Positions 1-8,500 of a stretch of DNA of 51,728 bases are shown piece after piece. How positions within the stretch are numbered: position 1 is the first letter of the stretch; each line of letters opens with the position of its first letter. The notes below the pieces were generated by a model. It was not told the origin of the DNA. It saw only the letters and a program-made list of their open reading frames with translations, and did not search any database. Made by a program: the position numbers and the translations under genes. Location of the stretch: positions 1 to 51,728 of the forward strand of contig JAOASB010000044.1 in assembly GCA_025210375.1 (NCBI GenBank). The letters are read 5' to 3'. The DNA comes from Maledivibacter sp. (GTDB taxonomy: Bacteria; Bacillota; Clostridia; Peptostreptococcales; Caminicellaceae).

Positions 1-42
1 ATTTTTTACTGGACAACCATCGGCATCAACAAGAATCTTCAT
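1..42 (-). CDS. YaiI/YqxD (UPF0178) family protein, N-terminal fragment
   Basis: Only the first 14 codons are inside the window; the gene runs off the left edge. They read MKILVDADGCPVKN, the typical opening of the YaiI/YqxD (DUF188) family, whose PIN-like fold begins with the VDAD-CPV motif. An AAAGGAG ribosome binding site lies 7 bases before the ATG. The stop codon of the 59-residue gene is 21 bases upstream on the same strand, so the two may share a transcript. The family's biochemical role is not established. The call rests on a short but characteristic motif. Confidence 0.7.
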   Translation of the reverse strand, partial: MKILVDADGCPVKN

Positions 43-63
43 AATAGTCTCCTTTATTTACAA

Positions 64-243
64 TCATACCTTTTGTATGGTTTTAATAAAATTTTCTACT
101 ACCTCATCCATAGTCTGGGCACGGACGACCCAAGCTAAAGAGTGATACTCATTTAGATCTTCCTTAAAACCAGAAAAACCATGATCTACACAGGTGATTC
201 TTGAATTCTTAGAGATATTCTGTTCTATTATTACAAAATTCAT
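64..243 (-). CDS. Small hypothetical protein, 59 aa
   Basis: An open frame of 59 codons starts 9 bases after the stop of the lipoprotein gene and ends 21 bases before the YaiI-like gene. It begins MNFVIIEQNISKNSRITC and is followed by an acidic, amphipathic C-terminal half (DEVVENFIKTIQKV). There is no signal peptide or membrane helix. A weak AAGG lies upstream of the ATG, so translation may be coupled to the lipoprotein gene. I do not recognise a family. The evidence is the tight packing between two same-strand genes and protein-like composition; it could also be the remnant of a longer gene. Confidence 0.45.
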   Translation of the reverse strand: MNFVIIEQNISKNSRITCVDHGFSGFKEDLNEYHSLAWVVRAQTMDEVVENFIKTIQKV

Positions 244-252
244 TACATAACC

Positions 253-876
253 TTAATTCATCTCATTGGTGACTTTTTTTAGTTCAAAACATGTTGCCTC
301 TAATAACAAGATAAGTCTATCATTATTAACAATAAAAAAACTCATAGGTATCCCAAGTTTGCTAGAAGAGTCAGCTATGCCTATATGTTTTACTTTATCA
401 TTTATATTTAAACTTGGGAGATCTATTTTAAATAATCTATAAAAAGAGTCTGAGTTATAGCATATTACTTGAATATTATATATTGGATTTTTTAATTCAT
501 ATTGATAAACATTATAGTTTTTAAATCCTTTTGATGAAAAGAAGGCTTTTTTGATTATAATTTCATCACCAATAACTTTTTGCCCTTTTGGATATTGAGA
601 AGCATCATTATATGAATTGGCAAATCCTAAAAGTTTCTCAACTTTCCAAGTCCCATAAAAAAATTTTTCCGTTTCACTATCCAAATTCATACGGCCTACA
701 AATGGTTTAGACTTATTATTAGGAATAATAGATTTATCCGTTTCAGGTGTAGAATCACTAGAAGTAGTTGTTTGAGAAATATCGATATCTGGAGAAACAG
801 TTGCATTTTTATTAATACACCCAACTAATCCAGTTAAATTAAATAAAATTACTATTAACAACACAAGCCTTTTCAT
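253..876 (-). CDS. Secreted lipoprotein of unknown function
   Basis: The 207-residue protein begins with a lipoprotein signal peptide: KR, a hydrophobic stretch, then the lipobox LVGC with the lipidated Cys at residue 20. A Ser/Thr/Asp-rich linker (about residues 25-55) follows. The globular remainder contains KFFYGTWKVEKLLGFANSY, a pattern seen in small lipocalin-like or DUF-type lipoproteins that begin with 'GTWKV'; I do not assign a fold from this alone. It should be anchored on the outer face of the cytoplasmic membrane. The 59-residue gene follows immediately. A perfect stem-loop (997-1020) and repeats lie upstream. Confidence 0.7.
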   Translation of the reverse strand: MKRLVLLIVILFNLTGLVGCINKNATVSPDIDISQTTTSSDSTPETDKSIIPNNKSKPFVGRMNLDSETEKFFYGTWKVEKLLGFANSYNDASQYPKGQKVIGDEIIIKKAFFSSKGFKNYNVYQYELKNPIYNIQVICYNSDSFYRLFKIDLPSLNINDKVKHIGIADSSSKLGIPMSFFIVNNDRLILLLEATCFELKKVTNEMN

Positions 877-996
877 TTTATCAATCCCTTTGAATGTATT
901 TTGTTTTCCTATTTCTTTTTTTAATAACTCATAAAAATTTTTTATACAAGTCTATAATTTTAGCAATAGAATTAGTTATTTAAATACACTTATGTA

Positions 997-1020
997 TATA
1001 ATTCCCACGAGGGAATTATA
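997..1020. other. Perfect 10-bp inverted repeat
   Basis: TATAATTCCC and GGGAATTATA flank the four-base loop ACGA. It lies about 120 bases upstream of the lipoprotein gene start. It has no T-run, so it is more like an operator or RNA stem-loop than a terminator. Its role is unknown. Confidence 0.4.
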
Positions 1021-1067
1021 TCAGTAAATTTCATGGAAGTACAGAAAAATTCTACTATTCTTTAAAA

Positions 1068-1190
1068 ATAAAGGGATCAGGGTTGAGAAGTTGAATTGTT
1101 TTTCTTTTTCAATATATACTTTATCCTGAATTATTCATGATATCAATTTGGAACAGCTAATAGGACGAATAACCTGTCCCTTCGTCCTTT
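1068..1190. repeat. ~120-bp dispersed repeat, copy 1
   Basis: This segment contains AGGGTTGAGAAGTTGAATTG near the left end and AACCTGTCCCTTCGTCCT at the right end. It recurs almost unchanged at 1361-1485, with about six substitutions. Partial copies lie at 3179-3216 (right end) and 4038-4085 (left end). The CCTGTCCC/GGGACAG ends resemble sequences often found beside REP-associated (Y1, RAYT) transposases in Clostridia, which suggests non-autonomous remnants. No transposase gene is present here. Confidence 0.7.
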
Positions 1191-1360
1191 AAGCCCCCCT
1201 GAGAATTTATTATATTTTTTCTTTCTAAATTATTTCCCGCATTTTATATTTTACCATATATTCACATACGTTAAAATAAATAACAACTTAGATAGATGTT
1301 TACGATATTATTTTTTCAAACCATTGGAATTACTAAATTTAAAATATTAGTTAATTTCAA

Positions 1361-1485
1361 ATAAAGGGGTTAGGGTTGAGAAGTTGAATTGTTTTTCTTT
1401 TTCAATATATACTTTATCTTGAATTATTCATGATATCAATTTAGAACAGCTAATAGGATGAATAACCTGTCCCTTCGTCCTCTTA
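1361..1485. repeat. ~120-bp dispersed repeat, copy 2
   Basis: Direct repeat of 1068-1190, offset by 293 bases, in the same orientation. The few differences are scattered single-base changes, so the copies are recent. Its right end again carries CCTGTCCCTTCGTCCT. Confidence 0.7.
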
Positions 1486-1773
1486 AGTTGCATTTCCCCA
1501 CTTACCTGGCAACATATTAATTTTGTAGGTTAGATCATTTAAAAAATTTAGATTCATGGAAACATTTGTTAAACATATTAAGATTTAGTATGGAATTGTG
1601 ATATAATTATATATAATCTAACGTTATGCTAATGAATCAATCTATTCAAATTATTGGTTTTAACATTATAATTTTGAGTTTTATGGTATACACTACTATA
1701 AAGTCAATTCGAAAATTATGAATAAAATTTAGAATGTTTTAAACAAGATAATGATTCAGGATGGTGAAATGAG

Positions 1774-1932
1774 ATGAGTAAATTTAAAGGGTTAATACTC
1801 TTTTCTTTATTGGTCATAATTTATAGTGTTTTAGGATTATTTGAATCAGATATTAATCCATTTTTTAAAACAGCACCTTTTATAATCTTAAGTATTATAT
1901 ACTATTTAACTAACAAAAAAGCGAGAGATTAA
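1774..1932 (+). CDS. Small two-helix membrane protein, 52 aa
   Basis: A 52-residue frame starts at an ATG preceded by AGGATGG. It encodes two hydrophobic segments (about residues 5-22 and 33-46) separated by an acidic turn, with a basic tail TNKKARD. An intrinsic terminator begins inside its last codons. The combination of ribosome binding site, two membrane helices, positive-inside tail and terminator supports a real gene. I recognise no family. The neighbouring genes are convergent or unrelated. Confidence 0.55.
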   Translation: MSKFKGLILFSLLVIIYSVLGLFESDINPFFKTAPFIILSIIYYLTNKKARD

Positions 1933-1958
1933 AGGAACAATCTCCGCTTTTTTTATTG
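1918..1958. terminator. Bidirectional intrinsic terminator
   Basis: GCGAGAGATT and AATCTCCGC pair with one bulged base and are followed by TTTTTTT. The opposite strand also ends in a T-rich run, so it can serve both the 52-residue gene and the convergent 136-residue gene. Confidence 0.75.
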
Positions 1959-1966
1959 ACCTTATA

Positions 1967-2377
1967 TTAAAGAGTTACCCAACCTGAACCGGTGTGTAAA
2001 GCTATTGCGTTGAAATCTGATGGAAGCCAGTAATCTTCTCCATCTACTGTCTTAATCTTCCCAGTAACCTCCATTTTCACACAGTCATAATTAGAATGAT
2101 TTTGTAAAAAATCCTTATAATTTTCTAATTCACTTATAGTTTTAGCTATTGAATCTTCTACGGTATCATAATAATATGCAAATGCACCTGTTAATAGTGT
2201 AGCTGTTACACAAGCTACTCCAGGTCCTCCTATCATTCCGAACCAAGTAAAAATGTAACTTGCTGCTAAAGCCTGCTCTTCTGCTCCTTGATAAGCGCTT
2301 TGTGCATCTTCAAGTTCCTTAATTAACTCGTCACAGTCTGCAATGTCGAAAATATCAGTTTTTGTTACAGTAGCCAT
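1967..2377 (-). CDS. Hypothetical protein with central hydrophobic, Gly-rich segment, 136 aa
   Basis: The gene has a strong AAAGGGG ribosome binding site and ends against a terminator. The protein has no signal peptide. Residues about 10-40 form an acidic amphipathic helix. Residues about 43-70 are hydrophobic and contain GMIGGPGVACVTATLLTGAF, likely a membrane-inserting helix or helical hairpin. The rest is polar and ends in a Trp-containing tail (GSGWVTL). This architecture resembles small membrane-active or bacteriocin-like peptides, but I recognise no family and see no export or immunity gene. An amidase gene lies 127 bases upstream on the same strand; a functional link is only conjecture. 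Confidence 0.6.
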   Translation of the reverse strand: MATVTKTDIFDIADCDELIKELEDAQSAYQGAEEQALAASYIFTWFGMIGGPGVACVTATLLTGAFAYYYDTVEDSIAKTISELENYKDFLQNHSNYDCVKMEVTGKIKTVDGEDYWLPSDFNAIALHTGSGWVTL

Positions 2378-2503
2378 TGATAAATTTCCCCTTTCTTTTA
2401 ATTACCAATTTTAAATTTCTTAATTAAAATATTACTACAATTAAGATATAATGATATTACTCTTAACTACTTTTATATATCTTAATTATCTGTTTGGATA
2501 AAG

Positions 2504-3055
2504 TTAATTACTTTTCAAATTATTCAATTGTATTAGTTCATCAACTGTCAAATTAAATGATTCAGCTATAGAACATAGAGTATCTCCTGGCTTAACAGTG
2601 TAAGTATCAATGTTACAAAAAACCTTGCTCCTAACCTGCCCTAAAGAAAGGTTTAGCCCAGGATACCCATTAGCCTTTAATCCTCTATGATACTTTATAG
2701 TGCTAATCCTGTATTTATCAAATAGATACTGACATAATCCTATAAGAGCCTCAAATTGAATCTCAGATACTTTTTCTACGTCATAGTTCTCCTGCATACA
2801 TACACCAAGAGAACTAGTATTGTAGCCTTTACAATGTGCCCCCATAGCATTTTCAGGCCTATCCCTGTAGATTCTACCATCCTTAGTTACTAAAAAATGA
2901 TATCCAAATCCACTCCATCCATTTTCAAGATGCCACCTATGTATATCTGATACAGTAGCACTACTATGTGTAGCATGATGAATTATTATCATAGAAGGAC
3001 TATTAAGTTTTTTAAGTTTGCTTTCAAATTTTAATTTTGTCTCTATGATTTTCAT
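2504..3055 (-). CDS. N-acetylmuramoyl-L-alanine amidase-like protein with C-terminal LysM
   Basis: Residues about 20-140 are an Amidase_2/PGRP-type domain (IIIHHATHSS, GWSGFGYHFLVTKDGRIY, MGAHCKGYNTSSLGVCM), and residues about 150-183 are a LysM motif (YTVKPGDTLCSIAESFNLTV). The family cleaves the bond between muramic acid and L-Ala of the stem peptide. Two zinc-ligand histidines are visible (H26 and H123 in KYHRG). The usual third ligand, the Cys of 'CPG', is Tyr131 in GYPGLN, so activity is uncertain. There is no signal peptide, as in phage endolysins. I start at the ATG at 3055 because AAGGTG sits 8 bases upstream; the GTG at 3064 has no properly spaced site. Confidence 0.85.
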   Translation of the reverse strand: MKIIETKLKFESKLKKLNSPSMIIIHHATHSSATVSDIHRWHLENGWSGFGYHFLVTKDGRIYRDRPENAMGAHCKGYNTSSLGVCMQENYDVEKVSEIQFEALIGLCQYLFDKYRISTIKYHRGLKANGYPGLNLSLGQVRSKVFCNIDTYTVKPGDTLCSIAESFNLTVDELIQLNNLKSN

Positions 3056-3178
3056 ACTATTCACACCTTGAGTTTATATCTTGAGAATTTCATAACCGGT
3101 TATTTTCTTCTCACTATATACAAGCAACTTTTTTACGCAAAATGTAAACCCCTTAAATAAATTTTTTGATTCTACATA

Positions 3179-3216
3179 TACGGGACAATTAACCTGTCCC
3201 TTTGTCCTCCGGGATA
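3179..3216. repeat. Fragment of the dispersed repeat (right end)
   Basis: GGGACAATTAACCTGTCCC forms a small hairpin, followed by TTTGTCCTCC. It matches the right end of the repeats at 1068-1190 and 1361-1485. The left part is missing. Confidence 0.5.
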
Positions 3217-3364
3217 CTTTTTAATCTTTTCTGAATTATTAGTTTCTTTAATGTTTTGTTACTTTTTTGCCATCATTCTACATTTTTTTTATATATTGTA
3301 TGATAATATTTCTATAAACCTTTTATAATAAATAAAAAAGATGAGTACAAAAGGAGATAGTTAG

Positions 3365-3475
3365 ATGCCTTATTCAGAAATTATTTTACCTTTTTCAATT
3401 TTCTCGACAGTTGTAATATCAGCTATAATCATTTTATTTATAAGATTTTTAATTGAATCAAATAAAAAAAAATAA
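3365..3475 (+). CDS. Tiny single-helix membrane protein, 36 aa
   Basis: AAAGGAG lies 8 bases before an ATG that opens a 36-codon frame. It encodes one transmembrane helix (about residues 6-27) and a lysine-rich end (ESNKKK), closing in a run of nine A bases. A second protein-like frame (3481-3729) begins directly afterwards in another frame. Either this is a real miniprotein or it is the N-terminal part of a longer gene broken by indels in the A-rich junction. Confidence 0.45.
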   Translation: MPYSEIILPFSIFSTVVISAIIILFIRFLIESNKKK

Positions 3476-3480
3476 AATAA

Positions 3481-3729
3481 AGATCTAGATATAGAACTAC
3501 TGAAGAATTTTTAGTTAATCAACCAGGTGGATACGAAGCACTAGAACAGTTTAGAAAATTACCAAAAAAAGAACAACAAAAAATAGTAAACGCAGTATAT
3601 GACCCATATTTTGTTGAAGCAATGATCCATGCCTTAGTAAATGAATCTAATAAAAATACGTATTCATTATCAAATGAATCAGATAGAAATACTTATAGTG
3701 ATTACATTACTATTACAAGCGAAAAATAA
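3481..3729 (+). pseudogene. Open frame without start codon, probable 3' part of a broken gene
   Basis: This 82-codon frame reads like a real protein (TTEEFLVNQPGGYEALEQF, then LPKKEQQKIVNAVYDPYF) but has no ATG, GTG or TTG in its first 47 codons. It directly follows the 36-residue membrane protein in a different frame. The junction contains a run of nine A and in-frame stops (3473-3475, 3478-3480). The simplest reading is one ancestral membrane-anchored protein of about 120 residues disrupted in the A-rich junction. I do not recognise the family. A single frameshift does not restore it, because at least one more stop would be crossed. Confidence 0.45.
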
Positions 3730-3778
3730 ATCGACCTGTGTATGTTTTTGGAGAATAAGCATATCAAATTGTATTAAA

Positions 3779-3873
3779 GGGTACCGTCAGCATAACCGAT
3801 AAAATTCACATTTAAAGATTATTTGGTAATAAAAGTACTAGTGTGAGTTTTACGCAAATGTTAGTGGTACCCC
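3779..3873. mobile_element. 95-bp MITE-like element with ~32-bp imperfect terminal inverted repeats
   Basis: The left end GGGTACCGTCAGCAT and the right end, whose complement reads GGGTACCACTAACAT, are imperfect inverted repeats of about 32 bases (3779-3810 and 3842-3873). They enclose about 31 bases. No target-site duplication is evident. The family is not recognised. Confidence 0.45.
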
Positions 3874-4037
3874 TATCTATTTTTTATAAAAAAACAAAGA
3901 ATATCCTAAAAACTAGTTTGAGATACTATTTAAGCTTAGCTAACAGCTTAATTTCTAATATAGATTAAAACTATTTAGCAAAGTGTAGTTTTTGACAAGT
4001 TTTCCTCACATAGCGACTTCGCTGGTACTACCCCAAA

Positions 4038-4085
4038 ATAAAAGTGTCAGGGTTGAAAAGTTGAATTGTTTTTCTTTTTCCCTTC
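4038..4085. repeat. Fragment of the dispersed repeat (left end)
   Basis: It contains CAGGGTTGAAAAGTTGAATT followed by GTTTTTCTTTTTC, matching the left end of the 1068 and 1361 copies with one or two substitutions. Confidence 0.5.
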
Positions 4086-4232
4086 TAAGTTCGCCTTTTA
4101 TATATTCTGCTATTCTTTGGTTTTCATTCCTTTGTTTTTGCCTAAAATTGTTTTACTGCAACTTAGAAGTTATATAAGCCTAGGGATATTTATTATAGCT
4201 GTTAGGTTAAAAAATATTTATATATAAAAATA

Positions 4233-4261
4233 TTGACTTTTGGTAGAGGGGCTATTATAAT
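4233..4261 (+). promoter_or_regulatory. Sigma-A promoter of the RND efflux operon
   Basis: TTGACT (4233-4238) and TATAAT (4256-4261) are separated by 17 bases. It lies about 200 bases upstream of the adaptor gene. Confidence 0.75.
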
Positions 4262-4269
4262 ATAGTAAT

Positions 4270-4283
4270 ACTGACTGGTCGGT
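4270..4283. promoter_or_regulatory. Probable TetR-family operator
   Basis: ACTGACTGGTCGGT is an imperfect palindrome (ACTGAC/GTCGGT, five of six positions matching) placed at the expected transcription start, just after the -10 box. GACTGGTC-type dyads are typical of TetR regulators of efflux genes. The TetR gene at 8895-9494 is the obvious candidate to bind it. Confidence 0.5.
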
Positions 4284-4385
4284 TCTGAGGGTTTGATTAC
4301 ATAAAATTTGAAGTTCATTTTGCTTTATGAGCAGACCTTAGGGATCAGAATTAACAAAGGGTTGGAGACTTTTTTAGTCCCATTT

Positions 4386-4424
4386 ATAGATAAACAATAT
4401 TAACACTTAAAATTGTTTATCTAT
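4386..4424 (+). other. 5'-UTR hairpin, copy 1 of a recurring structure
   Basis: Perfect 13-bp arms (ATAGATAAACAAT and ATTGTTTATCTAT) enclose a 13-base loop. It ends 40 bases before the adaptor start codon. The same arms and loop recur at 39800-39832 before the PTS IIC gene, with a T-A to C-G pair swap next to the loop. It has no T-run, so it is not a terminator. Confidence 0.55.
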
Positions 4425-4464
4425 GGCATTTTGTTATGGAATATAATAGCGTGGAGGGAAAACA

Positions 4465-5595
4465 ATGAAGAAGAGAATATTAGTTTTATTTTTAGTAACG
4501 GTACTATTAATGAGCTTAATTGTCGGTTGTGGGGGAAAGAAAGATGCTACAAGTGAAGTTAAACAAGAGAAGTATGTACCGGTAGCTATTGAAACATCTG
4601 AAGTGAAAACCATATCTAAGGATATAACCTTTAGTGGTAAAGTACATGCTGATAAAGAGGTTATGGTTTTACCTAAGGTACCGGGTAAAGTAGCTTCAAT
4701 TAAAAGTTATGTAGGAACTAAGGTTAAAAAGGATTCTATACTTTTCACTTTAGATAAAGAGGATTTACAAAAACAAGTTGATAGAGCTAGAAAGTCCGTT
4801 GCTGTCTCTAAAGCGAACTATGATAGGACTAAAGAGAGCATTGAGAATGCTAAAGCCAACTTTGAAAGAACTAAGGAGCTTTATGCCCAGGGTGCGGTTT
4901 CAAAATCTCAGTATGAACAAGCTGAGCTTGCGGCTTCTAATGCATCCGTTGATACAGTAAAAGCTCAATATGAACAGGCACAGCTTGGACTTACTCAAGC
5001 AATAGATAGCCTTAAGGATACATCGGTTAAATCTCCCATAGATGGGATTGTATCCGTAGTGAATATAGAAGAAGGGGAAATGGCATCTAATGCTCAGCCT
5101 TCTATGACTATCATAGATATGGATAGAGTATATGTGGAGATAAACGTTACTGAAAATGTCATAAATGATTTACATTTAGGGCAGGAGGTTGTCGTAGAAA
5201 TTCCAGCTGTATCGGATCAAAATATTATAGGAAAAATAGATAGATTAAGTCCGGCTGCTGATGCTAAGACACAGCTTTATTCTGTTAGAGTCTATATGGA
5301 GAACAATGAATACATCGTAAAACCGGGTATGTTTGCAAAGCTTGAGCTAAGCACCGATGTAAGAAAGGATGTTATAGCCGTAAAAAGCGAGGCAGTTGTA
5401 CAAAATGATGAGAAAATGGTGGTATATGTAGTAGAAGGCGATAAGGCAGTAGAAAAGGAAGTAGAAATAGGATTAGATACAGGTATATATGTAGAAATTA
5501 CTAAGGGAATAAATAAGGGTCAAAATGTAATAGTGAAAGGGCAAAATTACGTTGACAATGGTTCCATAGTAAAGGTAGTTAGAGGTGATGAATAA
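4465..5595 (+). CDS. RND efflux membrane fusion (adaptor) lipoprotein
   Basis: The 376-residue protein has a lipobox (LIVGC, Cys22), so it should be anchored outside the membrane. HlyD/RND adaptor features follow in order: a first lipoyl half (VLPKVPGKVASIKSYVGTKV, about residues 70-90), a long alanine- and glutamate-rich coiled-coil hairpin (about 95-180), the second lipoyl half (SPIDGIVSVVNIEEGEM), a beta-barrel domain and a membrane-proximal domain. It should link the RND pump to substrate capture in a cell without an outer membrane. Its stop codon overlaps the pump start by one base (TAATG), implying translational coupling. Ribosome binding site GGAGG. Confidence 0.93.
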   Translation: MKKRILVLFLVTVLLMSLIVGCGGKKDATSEVKQEKYVPVAIETSEVKTISKDITFSGKVHADKEVMVLPKVPGKVASIKSYVGTKVKKDSILFTLDKEDLQKQVDRARKSVAVSKANYDRTKESIENAKANFERTKELYAQGAVSKSQYEQAELAASNASVDTVKAQYEQAQLGLTQAIDSLKDTSVKSPIDGIVSVVNIEEGEMASNAQPSMTIIDMDRVYVEINVTENVINDLHLGQEVVVEIPAVSDQNIIGKIDRLSPAADAKTQLYSVRVYMENNEYIVKPGMFAKLELSTDVRKDVIAVKSEAVVQNDEKMVVYVVEGDKAVEKEVEIGLDTGIYVEITKGINKGQNVIVKGQNYVDNGSIVKVVRGDE

Positions 5596-8500
5596 TGAAT
5601 CTATCAAAAATAGCTGTAAAAAGACCAGTTACCATTGCGATGATCACCTTCATTATAATTATCCTGGGAGTAGTATCCTTAGCTAAGCTGCCTATTGATC
5701 TATTTCCAGAGATAGAAGTCCCAGTAGCCATCGTTTCCACCTCCTATAGTGGTGTAGGATCACAGGAAATGGAGGAGCTTGTAACAAAACCCATTGAGGA
5801 AGCCATTGCAACAGTAAGTGATATAAAAAATGTAAGATCAATTTCCTCAGAAGGTAGCTCCATCGTTGTGGCTGAATTCACCTTTGGGACTGATATGGAT
5901 TTTGCGGCCTTGGATATGAGGGAAAAGGTGGATATGGTAAAGGGATTTTTACCCGATGAAGCCGGGGCACCCATGGTTTTAAAGATAGATCCCAATTCTT
6001 TTCCAATAATCCAATTATCATTATCAAATGGTGGGGATTTAGCTAAGCTTCAAGTAATTGGAGAAGATACTATTAAGCCTAGGCTTGAGAGATTGTCGGG
6101 TGTAGCTTCTGTAGATGTTTCAGGTGGATATGAAAATCAGGTAGAAATCATAGTTAATCAGGAGAAGCTAAAGGGCTATGGGCTTACAATAGATCGTTTA
6201 TCTCAAATCTTAAGGGCAGAAAACTTAAATTTGCCCGGTGGAGAAGTTAAAAAAGGAAAACAGGAATTAACTATTAGAACAATGGGCGAGTTTCAATCCT
6301 TGGAGGAAATTGAGAATCTACCAATTACTCTTCCCAGCGGAGGAATCGTATACTTATCTGATATAGCCGATATTAATATGAACTACAAAGATACAGAGGC
6401 TATAGTAAAAACTAATGGTAAAAACAGTATAAATATTTCCATACAAAAGCAATCTGGAACAAATACAGTAAAGGTTGCCGATAAAGTAAATGAGGAATTA
6501 GAAAAGCTTAAAAATGAGTTTCCAGGTATAGAAGTAAGTGTTGTTATGGATCAATCGGAGTTTATTAAGCAGTCTATAGATAATGTTGTGAAGAATGCAA
6601 TTGTGGGAGCTTTCTTAGCAATACTTATACTATACTTATTCTTGAGAAACATAAGAACAACCTTTATAATTGGGACAGCAATACCAATATCTATTATTGC
6701 AACATTTACACTGATCTATTTCTATGGAATAACCCTAAATATGATGACATTAGGGGGTCTCGCACTAGGGGTAGGTATGCTTGTTGATAATGCCATAGTT
6801 GTTCTTGAGAATATATATAGGTTTAGACAAGACGGGTATTCAAGAAAAGAAGCGGCTGTAAAAGGAGCCCAGGAAGTGGGTATGGCAGTTACAGCATCCA
6901 CACTCACTACTGTAGCAGTATTTTTACCAATGGTATTTGTGGAAGGGATTACATCGGCTATATTCAAGGAATTCTCCTTGACAGTAGCAATGTCCCTAGG
7001 AGCATCCTTAGTAGTATCCTTGACCCTCATACCTATGCTTTCTTCAAAGTTTTTAAAGGTAGATAAATTGCAGGGACAAAAACATCATGGCAAATTTAGA
7101 CCATTTGATTTTATATATGATGCATTTGACAAGGTATTTGCTAAGGTGGAATCAGTTTATAAAAAAATATTAAAGTGGGCTTTAGGTCATAGAAAGTCAA
7201 CAGTAGGGATAGCCATAATCATATTCTTAGGGAGTATGGCATCGGTGGGAATGGTAGGAGCAGAGTTTTTCCCAACCACCGACGAAGGACAATTTGCTGT
7301 AAACATTTCTTTGCCAGAGGGTTCGGAGCTTAATAATACCCATGGGGTAGTACTGGAAATAGAAAAGGATTTAGAGGGCATCGAAGAAATAGAAACCGTA
7401 TTTTCTACAATTGGTTCAAGTGGAGGTTCATTTACATCAAGTAATAGCTCTAATACTGCTGCTGTAAATGTAGTTCTTAAGGATTTGAAGGATAGAAAAA
7501 GAAGTACCAGTGAAGTGGCAGATCAAGTTAGAAATATGGTAAGGGATATTCCGGGAGCTGAAATCGGAGTAGAGATAGTAACCCAGGGTATGGGACCAAG
7601 TGGAGGGGCGCCAATATCCGTTGATATAAAGGGTGATGATCTAGACGTACTGAAAAAAATTGGAGATGATTTTAAAGTTAGTGTAGAAGGTGTGGAAGGA
7701 ACAAGGGAGGTTAAGAGTAGCTTTGGTGATGGAATTCCAGAGGTTCAGATAAGAATAGATAGAAAAAATGCTTCTAGGTATGGATTGACAGCGGCTCAAA
7801 TTGCATCATCAATAAAGGGAACGGTTTTAGGGCAAACGGCCACAAGATATAAATTTGATGGTGAAGAAATAGATGTGATTATAAAAGGAGACTCTATATT
7901 TAAAGAAAGTATATCTAATCTGGGGCAGATGTCTATACAATCCCCTATGGGAGTAGATGTTCCATTAAACCAGATAGCACAGGTTTCTATAGATAGAGGG
8001 CCAGTTACTATTAATAGAAATGATCAGGTCAGAACCGTAAGTGTTACTAGTCAAATCATGGGTAGGGATTTAGCCAGTATAACGAGGGATATTAGGCAGG
8101 TTCTATCGGAATATTCTATGCCGGAAGGATACAGCTATGATATAAGCGGTCAAAATGAGGATATGATGGAGTCCTTCCAAGATTTATTCTTGGCACTTCT
8201 CTTAGCAATAGTACTGGTTTACATGATTATAGCATCACAATTTGAATCCTTGATTCATCCATTTACGATTATGTTCTCAGTTCCATTAGCCGTATCGGGC
8301 GGTATGTTTGGCCTATTTATTACGGGAAGATCCTTGAGTGTACCTGGATTCATAGGGGTTATTATGTTGGCAGGTATAGTAGTAAATAATGCTATAGTGT
8401 TAGTTGACTATATAAATACTCGTAGGGAAAGTGGCGAAAATAGAAAAGAAGCAATTATCAATGCAGGACCAGTAAGATTAAGACCGATATTAATGACTAC

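Larger units (their letters stand above)
877..1773. other. Gene-free stretch with repeats
   Basis: About 900 bases with no convincing coding frame on either strand. It holds a perfect stem-loop at 997-1020 and two copies of a ~120 bp repeat (1068-1190 and 1361-1485). The rest is AT-rich sequence in which I see nothing further. Confidence 0.6.
3730..4232. other. Gene-free stretch with decayed elements
   Basis: No credible gene. It holds a 95-bp element with inverted ends (3779-3873) and a repeat fragment (4038-4085). A 61-codon frame at 3992-4177 runs through the repeat, lacks a ribosome binding site and is not believable as a gene. Confidence 0.55.

Noticed and set aside
3992..4177. Plus-strand frame of 61 codons
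   Set aside because: It runs through a repeat fragment, has no ribosome binding site and no protein-like conservation pattern.
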